NCBI RefSeq assembly: GCF_016786325.1
Contig: NZ_JADWYU010000100.1
Coordinates: 1 to 35,303 of the forward strand
Length of the DNA: 35,303 nt
DNA from: Frankia nepalensis
GTDB lineage: Bacteria; Actinomycetota; Actinomycetes; Frankiales; Frankiaceae
Direction of reading: 5' to 3'
Under the pieces are notes generated by a model. That model did not search any database, was not told the DNA's origin, and saw nothing but the letters and a program-made list of their open reading frames with translations. The position numbers and the translations under genes were made by a program. This document shows positions 1 through 8,831 of the stretch, in pieces. Position 1 is the stretch's first letter. Each line of letters begins with the position of its first letter.

Positions 1-184
1 ATCGGGCACCTCCCCCGAAACGGCCCAGCCAGACACCACAACCGTACGTCCAGTTACCCCAACCTGACCAACCAGCGACTAGGGACTTTTGGGCTCCTCT
101 ACCAAGCCCTGAATGCCGTACCCTTGGAAGGCGCGCCGCCCCTGTGGCGGCAGGGCCGGCGTCTCCCTGCCGGCCGGGACGTAC

Positions 185-260
185 GGGGGCGTAGCTCAAC
201 TGGCAGAGCACTGCCTTTGCAAGGCAGGGGTTAGGGGTTCGAGTCCCCTCGTCTCCACCA
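185..260 (+). tRNA. tRNA-Ala (anticodon TGC)
   Basis: A full cloverleaf can be folded. The 7-bp acceptor stem starts GGGGGCG and closes with CGTCTCC. The anticodon stem CTGCC/GGCAG holds loop TTTGCAA, giving anticodon TGC. The T arm contains GGTTCGAGTCCC, followed by discriminator A and an encoded CCA end. It reads alanine GCN codons. In many actinobacteria a tRNA-Ile/tRNA-Ala pair follows gyrA. Here the Ile gene is about 9 kb away on the other strand. The 3' end lies 25 bp from the stop codon of an integrase remnant, the usual geometry of a tRNA attachment site. Confidence 0.97.
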
Positions 261-284
261 GCGCCTTTACCTGATTAACGATCT

Positions 285-773
285 TCACTGGTCGTCACCG
301 GTCAGCGGATCGTCAGCAAGGGTCTCGGAATCCTCCTCCGGATCGGTGAACGCCGACCGTAGCCGCTCTTCGCAGTCCGCCGGCCGGAGTGTGTACCGAT
401 CGAGCGTGGTGCGCGCGTGCGTGTGGCCAAGCGCGACTTGGACGACGTTGACGGGCACGCCCTCGGAGATCCAGCCGCGCCGTGCGGCAGTGCCGCGGGG
501 CGTGGAACGCCAGCCGCGCAGGCAGGCCAGGTCACGCGCCGGCTTCAGACGTAGCGCCAGAAGTTCGAACGTTACGGCAGATGACCGACCGCGTTCGGGA
601 ACGCCGGATCATCCGGCCGGACGGTCGATCTTCGCCGGCCGTTTGAGCTGCGCGACCAGCAAGGGCGGCGCCAGGATCGAGCGCCGGCCGGCCTCGGTCT
701 TCGGATAGGGCTTCATGGTGACGTGCCCGCGGGGGATCACGCATTCCCCAGCCGTCACGCACGCCCCAGCCAT
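285..773 (-). pseudogene. Tyrosine recombinase/integrase remnant (frameshift and internal stop)
   Basis: Read on the minus strand, three pieces of a phage-type integrase can be joined only across lesions. The upstream piece, about 773 down to 609, reads ...MKPYPKTEAGRR..., a typical integrase segment, and ends at an in-frame stop at 611-609. The next piece reads FHAPRH, a relic of the F-H-D/x-L-R-H box II motif. After a frame change comes GWISEGVPVNVVQ, then VALGHTHARTTLDRYT, which carries the conserved LGH and the presumed catalytic Tyr of box III, ending at stop 285-287. The N-terminal DNA-binding half is missing. The gene points toward the 3' end of tRNA-Ala, as in integrated elements. It cannot make an active enzyme as written; a sequencing error could explain one lesion but not the missing N-terminus. 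Confidence 0.82.
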
Positions 774-826
774 GAGGGCCGGCCCTCACACCCGCACACC
801 GTCGACCAGCGCACTACGGTGGCATC

Positions 827-1185
827 GTGGAGATTCCGGATCTTGCGGATCTGATCTGGCTTTTCGAGGATGAGCCCACGTCCGAGATCGACTCGCCGTG
901 GCCCGTCGGGCTTCACTCGTTCCGGCTCGCCCGAGGCGAGCAGGAGGTGCTGTTCTCTCTCGACCCGCTGCCGGGCGATGCCTACATCACGCTGTTCGCG
1001 GCAGGGAAAGAGATCGCCTCGCTCGCGGCAGGATCCGGCGCCTTGAGCACCTGACGATCGTGAAGAAGGCCGGGCAGGAGTCCCTGGTGCTGAACTTCGT
1101 CGGCGGAAGGGATGACCCCCTCACCCTCCGGACCCGGCCCACCATCCACCTGGCCTGGGATGTTGCGCCGCTTGGCACCTGGTGA
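827..1185 (+). pseudogene. Small hypothetical gene split by a frameshift
   Basis: A GTG start at 827 opens a 75-codon frame (MEIPDLADLIWLF...) that stops at 1054. The coding signal continues in another frame (...RLEHLTIVKKAGQESLV...APLGTW) to a TGA at 1183-1185. Both parts use GC-ending codons as expected for a gene of this genome, and joined near 1030-1045 they would give a protein of about 119 residues, acidic at the N-terminus and rich in beta-type segments. I do not recognise the family. It lies beside the integrase remnant and may be cargo of the same decayed element. A sequencing indel or a programmed frameshift would also explain what is seen. Confidence 0.5.
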
Positions 1186-1681
1186 CGTCCGTGCACGGGA
1201 GTAGTGGGAGTGTCCGCCCGCGGGCGCGCCCCTGGACTCGGCGCGTGACGGTGCGGCGGCTCCATCAGCGTCCCGGCCGCGGGCGCGAAGACGAGGCCGT
1301 CTTTCCTTCCAGGTCATGCCCTTCCAGGTCATATCCGCGACCGCTCGGCCTGGCCGAGCCCGGGACTCCCACTGCCGCCTGGCTGGTAAGAGCCGAACCT
1401 GGCCTGTACCTCCTCTGGGCCGCTGGGCGGGAGTGTTCGAACTCTGTTGCGATTTCGTCCTCCGGTGAAACCATTGGAGTCATGGCTCCTGAATTCAAAT
1501 AAGATCATGAGATGTGGCGCCGGGTTGCTGCTCGGCGAGCGCAACCGGAACCGTGGTCGGATTCCTGGGCACCCGGGGTTTTCTGGGTATCCGGGGTCGT
1601 ACGGACATCCGACCGGCCGGGTGCCCTGACCGTAAAGGTCCGCGCGGCGCGCGTACCGGGCCGTGCTGGGAGACTCCGCGT
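1186..1681. other. Noncoding stretch with short direct repeats
   Basis: No frame here shows convincing codon bias. Two things are visible: a 13-bp sequence (CCTTCCAGGTCAT) repeated with a 15-bp period at 1305-1317 and 1320-1332, and a G-rich stretch around 1560-1600 with repeated CCGGGGT motifs. The last part presumably carries the leader of the membrane protein that follows. I see no tRNA or clear terminator. Confidence 0.5.
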
Positions 1682-2431
1682 GTGGAGTGGTCCTGGCTCA
1701 CGGGTTCATATCATGATCAGTTCGTCAGAACCGGTCGCCAACCTCTACTGCTTCTTCTGGTCGGTCTCGTTGGCGGGTTCCTGTTCATCAGGACCTCCGC
1801 TCGCCTGATTCGGGCAAATGTCCGATGGTGGCCGGGAAACATCTCGGCCGGTGGGGTGCACGTGCACCACGAGTTCTTCGGTGTGCTCATGATGCTCGTG
1901 GCCGGCACGATCAGCTTCGCCAGCGGCGTAGCCCACCCGTGGCGCGACATCCTCGCGCTCATCTTCGGGATCGGCGCTGGCCTCGTTCTCGATGAATACG
2001 CGCTCCTGCTGCACCTGAAAGACGTCTACTGGACCAGGGAGGGTCGATCCTCCGTCGACGCCGTCATCGTCGCCACGGCTTTGACCGGACTCCTCCTGGT
2101 CCGCGCCGTTCCCTTCGGGCTGGATGACATCAGTGACGACGAACGCTCCGCCCGCTGGACACTGGTGGCGCTCGTGCTGTTCAATCTCTCCCTTACCGTG
2201 CTGACCGCGCTCAAGGGCAAACCCTGGGTCGCGCTGTTCAGCGTCTTCGCGACCATCATCGGAATCTGGGGCGTCCTGCGACTCGCCGCCCCAGGCAGCT
2301 CATGGGCGCGGCGCCGCTATGACCAGCGGAAGATGGCGCGGGCCAGGGAACGGGCCGCGCTCTGGAACCGCCGGCGTAACCGCGCGATCTCGCTCATCGC
2401 CGGCGCCGACAGCCCTGACTCCTCCTCGTAG
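1682..2431 (+). CDS. Predicted six-helix integral membrane protein
   Basis: This is a 249-residue protein with about six hydrophobic helices: PLLLLLVGLVGGFLFI near the N-terminus, HHEFFGVLMMLVAGTISF, ILALIFGIGAGLVLDEYALLL, AVIVATALTGLLLV, WTLVALVLFNLSLTVL and WVALFSVFATIIGIWGVL. Between helices 1 and 2 is a histidine cluster (HVHHEFF), and a VLDEYALLLHLKDVYW segment follows helix 3; both look like conserved functional sites. The C-terminus is a basic Arg-rich tail, probably cytoplasmic. I chose the GTG at 1682 because GGGAG lies just upstream and the protein then begins a short way before helix 1; a longer frame from 1514 would add 56 residues of low-quality sequence. I recognise it only as a conserved actinobacterial integral membrane protein of unknown function. 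Confidence 0.8.
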   Translation: MEWSWLTGSYHDQFVRTGRQPLLLLLVGLVGGFLFIRTSARLIRANVRWWPGNISAGGVHVHHEFFGVLMMLVAGTISFASGVAHPWRDILALIFGIGAGLVLDEYALLLHLKDVYWTREGRSSVDAVIVATALTGLLLVRAVPFGLDDISDDERSARWTLVALVLFNLSLTVLTALKGKPWVALFSVFATIIGIWGVLRLAAPGSSWARRRYDQRKMARARERAALWNRRRNRAISLIAGADSPDSSS

Positions 2432-2587
2432 CCAGGAGCAGTCTTCGTTGGCGTACGCCTTCAGGCCGGCCGCGGGTCACGTTTCGCCGAACGGACGGTC
2501 GGCATTCCGGCCGGAAGGTTCGACGAACAGCTCGCCGGGCCGGTGCGCGGCGTGGTCCAGCTACGAGCAGCGCTGGGCGACGGCCGG

Positions 2588-3877
2588 TCAGCAGGTGTTG
2601 GGAGTGGGCAGGTTGGCGTAGCGGGCGGTCAGGAAGTCGAGGGCGGCGGGGGCGACGGCCGTCCCGGCGCCGTGATCGCCGTCGAAGGTCTGCCAGGTGA
2701 CCGTGGCGCCCTTCGCGCAGTAGGCACGCATCAGGGCCTCGCCCTGGGGATAAGCGACAGTGACGTCCTTGGTGCCGTGGTACAGGAAGAGCGGGACACT
2801 GGGCGGCGCGGAACCGAGCTTGTTCTCCGCCAGCCGCTTCTGCCAGACCGCTGTGCTCAGCGGGTTGATGGTCGCGATGTCCGCGGTTCCCTTGCCGGCG
2901 AGACCCGCGATGGCGTCGAGGCAGCCGGCGCGCAGGGCGTCGATCGCCGTGCGGCCAGCCGGCGTGAGGAAACTGTCCAGCCGCAGTTCGGGGTAGGCGG
3001 CGTCGAAGCCGACCGCGGCCATGAACTGCAGGCCGACCTGCTGGGAGCCTTCCAGGACCTTGGAGACCTCGGCCAGGTCGGCCGGCACCCCGCCGGCGGC
3101 GACGCCGACGAGGGCGAGCTCCGGCGCGTAGGTCGCGGTCAGTTCACCGGCCCAGGCCGCCGCGCCGCCGCCCTGCGAGTAGCCCCAGTACGCGACCTTG
3201 GCGTTCGCCGCGGGGTGGGCGCCGGGCAGGCGCAGGGCGGCACGGGCCGCGTCGATCACCGCGTGGCCCTCGGCCCGGCCGACCACGTAGGTGTGCTCGC
3301 CCGGAGTGCCGAGGCCCTGGTAGTCGGTGGCCGCGACCACCCAGCCGTGCCGGGCGGCGGCGGCGATCTCGTCCAGCCCGTAGTCGGAGCCGTCGGCGAT
3401 GCCCTTCGACGGGGCGCAGCGGTCGCCGATGCCGTGCGACCCGGCGGCGTAGCTGAGGACCGGGGCCTTGGAGACGTCCACCCCGCCGGGCAGGACGATC
3501 GTGCCGGACACGGCGGCCGGCTTGCCGAGCGCGTCGGTCGAAAGGTAGAGCACCTGGTAGACGGTGGCCCCAAGCGACGCAAGCTGGGCGGGGGCGGGCA
3601 CCGTCCGATAGCTGAGCACGTCCCCCGGCTTGCCGGCGGGCAGCGGATCCGCCGGCCGGTAGAACGAGTCACCCGCCGCGCCCCGCGTCGGCCCGGTATA
3701 GGCCGGGGCTCCGGCGTTCCCGCCCGGTACCGCGGGCGCGGCGGCGTCGTCCCCGTCCCGGTTCTTGCCCTTCCCCGACGAGCCACCGCAGCCGGCGAGC
3801 ACCAGCGCCAGCAGCGCGACCAGCGCGGTCGCCAGCGTCCCGAGTCGCCATCCACGTCCCACCGCCGGGTCCGGCAT
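2588..3877 (-). CDS. Secreted lipoprotein, secretory (LIP-type) lipase/esterase
   Basis: This 429-residue alpha/beta hydrolase resembles the secretory lipase family (LIP, first described in Candida and common in actinobacteria). It begins with a lipoprotein signal peptide: MPDPAVGRGWRL, a hydrophobic stretch, then the lipobox LAGC with the acylated Cys at residue 30, followed by a disordered Gly/Ser/Pro linker. The nucleophile elbow is GYSQGG (Ser234). Candidate acid and histidine are Asp371 in GTKDVTV and His402 in FDGDHGAG. It should hydrolyse acyl esters outside the membrane; the substrate is unknown. The ATG at 3877 puts the signal peptide at the very N-terminus, with GAAGGGA upstream; the frame stays open to 4069 but that extension is not signal-like. 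The neighbour on the 5' side is divergent. Confidence 0.88.
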   Translation of the reverse strand: MPDPAVGRGWRLGTLATALVALLALVLAGCGGSSGKGKNRDGDDAAAPAVPGGNAGAPAYTGPTRGAAGDSFYRPADPLPAGKPGDVLSYRTVPAPAQLASLGATVYQVLYLSTDALGKPAAVSGTIVLPGGVDVSKAPVLSYAAGSHGIGDRCAPSKGIADGSDYGLDEIAAAARHGWVVAATDYQGLGTPGEHTYVVGRAEGHAVIDAARAALRLPGAHPAANAKVAYWGYSQGGGAAAWAGELTATYAPELALVGVAAGGVPADLAEVSKVLEGSQQVGLQFMAAVGFDAAYPELRLDSFLTPAGRTAIDALRAGCLDAIAGLAGKGTADIATINPLSTAVWQKRLAENKLGSAPPSVPLFLYHGTKDVTVAYPQGEALMRAYCAKGATVTWQTFDGDHGAGTAVAPAALDFLTARYANLPTPNTC

Positions 3878-4182
3878 CGTCTCGGATCCCTTCGCGCGCC
3901 AAAGCCAGTTAAAAGGGTGTACTCCTTGAACCAATAGAGAACAACCGTTAGGTCGGATTGGTCGACAAGGTTCCAGGCAGGCCCTCAAGATCGCTACAGC
4001 GGCTTCGGGAACCGCCCGGCCACCGGCCGGTTGATCTTCCAGGGACTGCCGAACGGCCGGCGGGGACACGGCCCACGCGGGCGATCCTCGGGCCGGGCCG
4101 GTCCTGAGCCCAGGTCCGTCGCCAAGCCAGGCCGGTCACCAACCCGGGCGGCCATGGGCCGGTTTCTGGTAGTACCTACCTC
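3878..4182. other. Divergent intergenic region, lipase / methyltransferase
   Basis: This 305-bp spacer must carry the 5' signals of both divergent genes. The lipase-proximal part (3905-3960) is clearly less GC-rich than its surroundings. On the minus strand it holds a possible promoter, TTGTTC then 17 bp then TACACC, which is a weak match to a housekeeping promoter. I see no strong operator palindrome or terminator. Confidence 0.35.
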
Positions 4183-4800
4183 GTGGACGAGGAGTTGCGG
4201 CGGGCGGCGCTGGCCGCGAAGGGGTTCATGCCCGAGGACGAGGGTGACGCGCTCTACGCCGCCGCGGCCGAGGTGCCGGCCGGCGGGCTGATCCTCGAGG
4301 TCGGCACGTACTGCGGGAAGTCGACGATCTACCTCGCCGCGGCCGCGCGGGCCGCCGGGGCGAGGGTGGTCACCGTCGACCACCACCGCGGCTCCGAGGA
4401 GAACCAGGCGGGCTGGGAGTACCACGACCCGACCGTGGTCGACCCACGCACCGGCCGGATGGACACGCTGCCCTTCCTGCGCCGCAACCTCGAGGGCGCG
4501 GGGGTCGAGGACGTCGTCACCGTCGTCGTCGGCCGCACGGAGGACGTCGGCGGCTGGTGGACCACGCCCGTCGCGCTGCTGTTCATCGACGGCGGGCATG
4601 CCGAGGAGCAGGCCCAGGCCGACTACGAGGCCTGGGGCCGCCACGTGGCGCCCGGCGGCCTGCTGCTCATCCACGACGTGTTCCCCGACCCCGCGGACGG
4701 CGGCCAGGCGCCGTACCACGTCATGCTGCGCGCGCTCGCCGAGGGCTTCAAGGAACGGTCCCGCGCCGGCTCGCTGCGCGTGCTCGAACGCGTCGCCTGA
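4183..4800 (+). CDS. Class I SAM-dependent methyltransferase (Methyltransf_24 type)
   Basis: This 205-residue Rossmann-fold methyltransferase has motif I LEVGTYCGKS at about residues 38-47 (SAM binding), an acidic post-I motif VVTVDHHRG, then LLFIDGGHAEEQAQADYEAW and a PGGLLLIHDVFPD motif. The FIDGGH and HDVF signatures are typical of the family that includes the cephalosporin hydroxylase-like and macrocin-type methyltransferases, where these acidic and His residues often bind a metal. The start is a GTG at 4183; no in-frame ATG lies upstream and the Shine-Dalgarno is weak. It converges with the prenyltransferase-like gene, with 195 bp between stops. Since glycosyltransferase and methyltransferase genes follow, it may modify the same product, but this is inference. 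Confidence 0.85.
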   Translation: MDEELRRAALAAKGFMPEDEGDALYAAAAEVPAGGLILEVGTYCGKSTIYLAAAARAAGARVVTVDHHRGSEENQAGWEYHDPTVVDPRTGRMDTLPFLRRNLEGAGVEDVVTVVVGRTEDVGGWWTTPVALLFIDGGHAEEQAQADYEAWGRHVAPGGLLLIHDVFPDPADGGQAPYHVMLRALAEGFKERSRAGSLRVLERVA

Positions 4801-4995
4801 CGCGCTCCTGGGCCGGCGCACGGGCCTGAGGCCGTCACGGAACCGCCGCCCCCGGTCGGCGGCCCGGCGGCTTCCGTCCCATGGCGCCGGTTGTCCCACG
4901 GCGCTGGTTCCTGGGCGGGCATCCGTGGGAGGTGCGGTCGCGCGCTCCCTGGTCGGATCCGACCGGCCGGCCGACGCGGGCTGGCGCCGCCCCGG

Positions 4996-6327
4996 TCAGA
5001 GGGCGTTGGACAGGCGGTCGGCCAGCGGGCCGCGCGCCCAGGCGGCGAGCAACGGCGCGGGCTCGCAGTCGCAGCCCAGTTCCAGTTGATCCGGGTCACG
5101 GGGACGTGGCGCGACCCGGTCGCCGGGTATCGCGCCGGCCGGGAGCCCGGACGCGTTTCCGGCCGGTTCGAGGATGGTCAGCGGCTCGGGCAGGTCATCA
5201 CCACGGAACACCGCCTCGCTGACTCCACCGGCGAGCACGTCGACGGCGAGAATGACGGCGGCCGCCGTCCAGGTGCTCCGCTCCACCGGCCAGTGGCAGC
5301 CGGTCTCGAACTGCCAGCCGGTCCAGTAGGCACCGTCATGGTGGCGCAGGTGCTGCATGTCGTTGACCAGCGTGCGCGCCGCCGCCGTCTCGCCGACGAG
5401 ATGCATCGCGATCGCCAGCTCGCAGGTCTCGGCACCGGTGGCCCACGGCTGGTCGTCGACGCAGCGGATGCCGAGCCCGTCGACCACGAAGTCGTCCCAG
5501 CGGGTACGCAGGTGGGCCAGGCCCTCCTCGCCGCGCAGCGCGCCGCCGATCACCGGGTAGTACCAGTCCATCGACCAGCGGTCCTTGACCAGGAAGTACT
5601 CGGGATGGGTGCGCAGGGCGTGCGCGACCGCGCCGATGGCCAGCTCCCAGCCGGGCTGGGACTCGCCGACGAGCGCCGCGAGGCCGAGCCCGCAGCGCAG
5701 GCTGTGCAGCGTGCTGGCACACCCCGTGACCAGCGCCGCCGGATACTCCTGCCCGTCCGCCGAGCGCGCCCACCAGATCTGGCCGCTGGGTGCCTGCAGG
5801 TCGACGACGAAGTCCAGCGCGGCGCGGACCACCGGCCACATCCGGGAGACGAAGGCCCGGTCCCCGGTGCGCCGCCAGCGGTGCCAGACGGCCGTGGCGA
5901 CGTAGGCGCACTGGTTGCTGTCCGCGAAGTCCTCCTTGACCCCGCCACCGATGTAGCTGGTCGCCCAGGAGCCGTCGGGGCGCTGGTTGCGCACCAGCCA
6001 CTCCCAGGCGCGCTGGGCCGCGTCCTCCCGGCCGCCGAGCTCCAGGGCCATGGCGCACTCGAGGTGGTCCCACGCGTCGGTATGGCCACCGGGGAACCAG
6101 GGGATCGCGCCGTCCGGCTCCTGCATGGCGACGATCGAGTCGGCGGTCGCCTCGATCTCCGCGCGGGTCAGCAACGGCGTGTGCCAGGCAGGCTCGGGCC
6201 GCGCCGGCCGATCGGGCAGCTTGATCTGGTCCGGCCACCCGGGCCGTCCCGTTGTTTCGGACCGGTCGGGCGCCATGAGCCCGTCGGGCCGCACCAGCTG
6301 CGGCTCAGACTCCTCAGCCGACTCCAC
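4996..6327 (-). CDS. Prenyltransferase/squalene-oxidase-like alpha-alpha toroid protein
   Basis: This 443-residue protein is built from repeated helical hairpins with motifs such as QEPDGAIPWFPGGHTDAWDHLE, QRPDGSW, QAPSGQIWW and HHDGAYWTGWQ. The Q-x-x-(D/S)-G-x-x-W pattern is typical of (alpha/alpha)6 barrels of the terpene cyclase/prenyltransferase beta-subunit and glycoside hydrolase families. No DxDD cyclase motif is evident and the protein is shorter than a squalene-hopene cyclase, so a cyclase role is unlikely; a glycan- or polyprenyl-handling role is possible. Its start overlaps the end of the upstream methyltransferase gene by 14 bp, so the two are translationally coupled. The N-terminal 45 residues and the last 60 are low-complexity and probably disordered. 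Confidence 0.8.
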   Translation of the reverse strand: MESAEESEPQLVRPDGLMAPDRSETTGRPGWPDQIKLPDRPARPEPAWHTPLLTRAEIEATADSIVAMQEPDGAIPWFPGGHTDAWDHLECAMALELGGREDAAQRAWEWLVRNQRPDGSWATSYIGGGVKEDFADSNQCAYVATAVWHRWRRTGDRAFVSRMWPVVRAALDFVVDLQAPSGQIWWARSADGQEYPAALVTGCASTLHSLRCGLGLAALVGESQPGWELAIGAVAHALRTHPEYFLVKDRWSMDWYYPVIGGALRGEEGLAHLRTRWDDFVVDGLGIRCVDDQPWATGAETCELAIAMHLVGETAAARTLVNDMQHLRHHDGAYWTGWQFETGCHWPVERSTWTAAAVILAVDVLAGGVSEAVFRGDDLPEPLTILEPAGNASGLPAGAIPGDRVAPRPRDPDQLELGCDCEPAPLLAAWARGPLADRLSNAL

Positions 6328-7087
6328 GGCCAGTCTCCTCGAACGTCGTGAACTGGGCGGCCGCGACGGCCGGAGCCGGCGGCCTGCGCAAGTAGAGCAC
6401 GACGCTCTTCCCCAGCACCGGATTGAGCGCCTGTTCGGTCCACCGGGTCAGCTTGGGGCGCTTCATCATGTCCCAGACCAGCAACCGGTGATACAGCTTC
6501 GTCGCCGGGTGGTCGTCGTCGTGCACCCCGACCAGGCAACGCAGCCACCAGTACGGCGAGTGCAACGCGTGTGCCTGGTGCCCCCCGATGAGCTCCAGGC
6601 CCGCCGCGGTCAGCCGGCCGACCAGCTCGTCGCGCTTGTAGATACGGACATGACCGCCCTCGACGGTGTGATAGCCGGTGGACAGGCCCCAGCAGACCCG
6701 TTCCGGTAGCCAGGCCGGAACCGTGACCGCGGCGAGCCCGCCCGGGCGCAGCACCCTGACCAGCTCGCCTATCGCCACCTCGTCCGCCGGCAGGTGCTCG
6801 AGGATCTCGGCGGCGATCACCCGATCGAACGTCGCGTCCGCGAACGGCAGCCGGAACGCGTCGCCGCGCACCGCGCCGGCGCTGGTCCGCGCCGGCGCCG
6901 CACCCTCCAGCGCCATGGCGCCGAACATGGTGCGGACGGCGGCAACGTCGTCGAACGAGTAGTCGAGCGCCACGATGTCGGCGCCGCGTCGGTAGACCTC
7001 GAACGCGTGCCGGCCGGCCCCACAGCCCAGGTCGAGCACGCGGTCGCCCGGCCCGACCGGGAACCGGTCGAAGTCAACGGTCAGCAT
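6314..7087 (-). CDS. Class I SAM-dependent methyltransferase (Methyltransf_11 type)
   Basis: This 257-residue protein has motif I VLDLGCGAGRH at about residues 17-27, post-I acidic VALDYS, motif II/III region DATFDRVIAAEILEHLP and post-motif VLRPGGLAAVTVPAW. These are the standard SAM-binding elements of UbiE-like methyltransferases. The C-terminal half (GLSTGYHTVEGGHVRIYKRDEL...) is the substrate-binding part and does not identify the substrate. It is the middle gene of a three-gene operon: 3 bp after the glycosyltransferase stop and overlapping the prenyltransferase-like gene by 14 bp. This spacing implies that the three products act in one pathway, perhaps on a glycosylated lipid or cell-wall glycan. 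Confidence 0.9.
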   Translation of the reverse strand: MLTVDFDRFPVGPGDRVLDLGCGAGRHAFEVYRRGADIVALDYSFDDVAAVRTMFGAMALEGAAPARTSAGAVRGDAFRLPFADATFDRVIAAEILEHLPADEVAIGELVRVLRPGGLAAVTVPAWLPERVCWGLSTGYHTVEGGHVRIYKRDELVGRLTAAGLELIGGHQAHALHSPYWWLRCLVGVHDDDHPATKLYHRLLVWDMMKRPKLTRWTEQALNPVLGKSVVLYLRRPPAPAVAAAQFTTFEETGRGVG

Positions 7088-7090
7088 GTG

Positions 7091-8404
7091 CTACCCGCGG
7101 TCCGTGACGTTCTGGCCCGCCGTGCGGGGTGTCTTCGACGTCGCCGCCCGATGGGCCTCGATCCGCTCGGCATACCACGCGGCCGTGCCCGCGGTCGCCG
7201 CCTTCCAGGAGAACCGTTTTTCGACCCGACGCCGTCCGCCCGCGCCCAGGCGCGCCCGCAGTTCGGGGTCGTCGAGCAGCCGGGTGATGGCGACGGCCAG
7301 CGCGCCGGCATCACCCGGCGGCACCGTGAGCGCCGCCTCGCCATCCGGGCCGGTCACCTCGGGCAGAGCCCCCGCGGTGGTCGCGACCAGCGGAAGCCCG
7401 CAGGACATCTCCTCGACCGCCGGCAGGCTGAACCCCTCATACAGCGACGGAACGACCGCGACCTCGGCGGAACGCAGCAGGTCGACGAGTTCCGACTGCT
7501 CGAGGTTGGAGCGGAACGTGACCACGTCGGTAAGCCCCAGCTCGCTGACCTGACGCGCGGCGGCGCCGCCGGCCCGCGCCTTGCCGACGCAGACGACGTG
7601 CGCGTTCTCCCGCTCCACCCGGATCTTGGGGAGGGCCTCCAGCAGCACCGACAGGCCCTTGAGCGGGACGTCCGCGCTGGTGACGACCACGATCCGGCCC
7701 GGCACCTTCGCCACCGACGGGTCCGGCGAGAACACCTCGTGCTCGGTGCCGAGCGGGACGGTGTGCATCTGCTCGGACGGTAGGCCCATGTCCGCGTTGA
7801 TGTCCGTCCGCGAGCTCTCGGACGGGATGATGATGCCGTCCAGCTGGCGCGCGACCCGGGCCTGCATGGGCAGGAACGAGTACCACCGGCGGACCCCGAA
7901 GCGGTTCTTGATCCCCTTCGTGGCCTCCAGGTGCAGCCGGCGGTCGACGGTGATCGGGTGATGCAGCGTCGCCACCACCGGGATGCCGTGGGGCGCCAGT
8001 GCTCGACGCAGCGCGACCATTCCATAGCCAAGCGTCTGGTTGTCGTGCACGATGTCGAACGGCGGCGGAGTGCCCTTGCGCGGTTTGAGTGCCTTGTAGG
8101 CCCGAAGGCTAAACGCCAGCGGCTCGGAGAACTGGCCCGTCCGCATCATCACGAATTCGGTCATCGAGGCGAGATCACGCAGCTCCCGCGGTGCCGGCCA
8201 CCGGAACGCGTTGGGCTCGCTCCACAGATCGAGGCTGGGCAGCTTCTGGAGCGCAACTCCGTCGTCCAGGATCGGATAGGGCGGCCCACTGATGACGGTG
8301 ACCTCGTGACCCAAAGCGACGAGTTCGCGGGACACCTGGCGGACGTAGACGCCCTGGCCCCCACAGGTCGGAAGACTGCGGTACGACAGCAAAGCGATCC
8401 GCAA
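7091..8404 (-). CDS. Glycosyltransferase family 4 (GT-B fold)
   Basis: This 437-residue protein opens with MRIALLSYRSLPTCGGQGVYVRQVSREL, the N-terminal Rossmann strand and Gly-rich loop of GT4 enzymes. Next comes a VATLHHPI segment and, in the second domain, VVVTSADVPLKGLSVLLEAL and the E-x7-E motif EGFSLPAVE that contacts the nucleotide sugar. It should move a sugar from an NDP-sugar to a lipid or glycan acceptor on the cytoplasmic face; donor and acceptor cannot be read from sequence. It is the first gene of the operon with the methyltransferase and toroid protein. The leader region to its right is about 1 kb of noncoding DNA that includes a MITE-like repeat. Confidence 0.93.
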   Translation of the reverse strand: MRIALLSYRSLPTCGGQGVYVRQVSRELVALGHEVTVISGPPYPILDDGVALQKLPSLDLWSEPNAFRWPAPRELRDLASMTEFVMMRTGQFSEPLAFSLRAYKALKPRKGTPPPFDIVHDNQTLGYGMVALRRALAPHGIPVVATLHHPITVDRRLHLEATKGIKNRFGVRRWYSFLPMQARVARQLDGIIIPSESSRTDINADMGLPSEQMHTVPLGTEHEVFSPDPSVAKVPGRIVVVTSADVPLKGLSVLLEALPKIRVERENAHVVCVGKARAGGAAARQVSELGLTDVVTFRSNLEQSELVDLLRSAEVAVVPSLYEGFSLPAVEEMSCGLPLVATTAGALPEVTGPDGEAALTVPPGDAGALAVAITRLLDDPELRARLGAGGRRRVEKRFSWKAATAGTAAWYAERIEAHRAATSKTPRTAGQNVTDRG

Positions 8405-8831
8405 CGGTGCGCCCTCCCACGGTTCAGGCTCCCTCTCGCCGTCCGGTCGAGAGCAGCGCCGTTGCTGTCACATTAGGACAGATTAGGCCGATCTTCCTGC
8501 CAATCGAACCCGCGACCCCGACCTCGCATGTGATCCAGTAATCGCCTGTTCACCAGGTAGCACAGAAGAAGCAAGATTCCCGTTGCCCTGACCGCCACGG
8601 TCAGCACCCACCTTCCCGAGGTAACGAACAACAACGGAAAGTAGGCACTCGGCTGACCACGGATAGCACTCGTGGCATTGATCTCTTCGGCATCTTCACC
8701 ACCTACGCCCCACCCAGCCCCATCGGCAGGCGGAACGAGCGCCACGGCCGCTCCCAGCGGAGAGGAGCGAGGCCGCGCCAGGCCCGGCCTCGCGGCGGAC
8801 GGGAGCGCGAGAGGTTCCGCGGCGCCCCTCA

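Noticed and set aside
4031-4291. ATG frame overlapping the start of the methyltransferase
   Set aside because: Arg/Pro-rich frame product; the overlapping frame has the clear SAM-binding motifs.
4891-6351. Plus-strand frame of 486 codons opposite the toroid protein
   Set aside because: Antisense shadow; the minus-strand protein has regular helical repeats and overlaps its operon partner.
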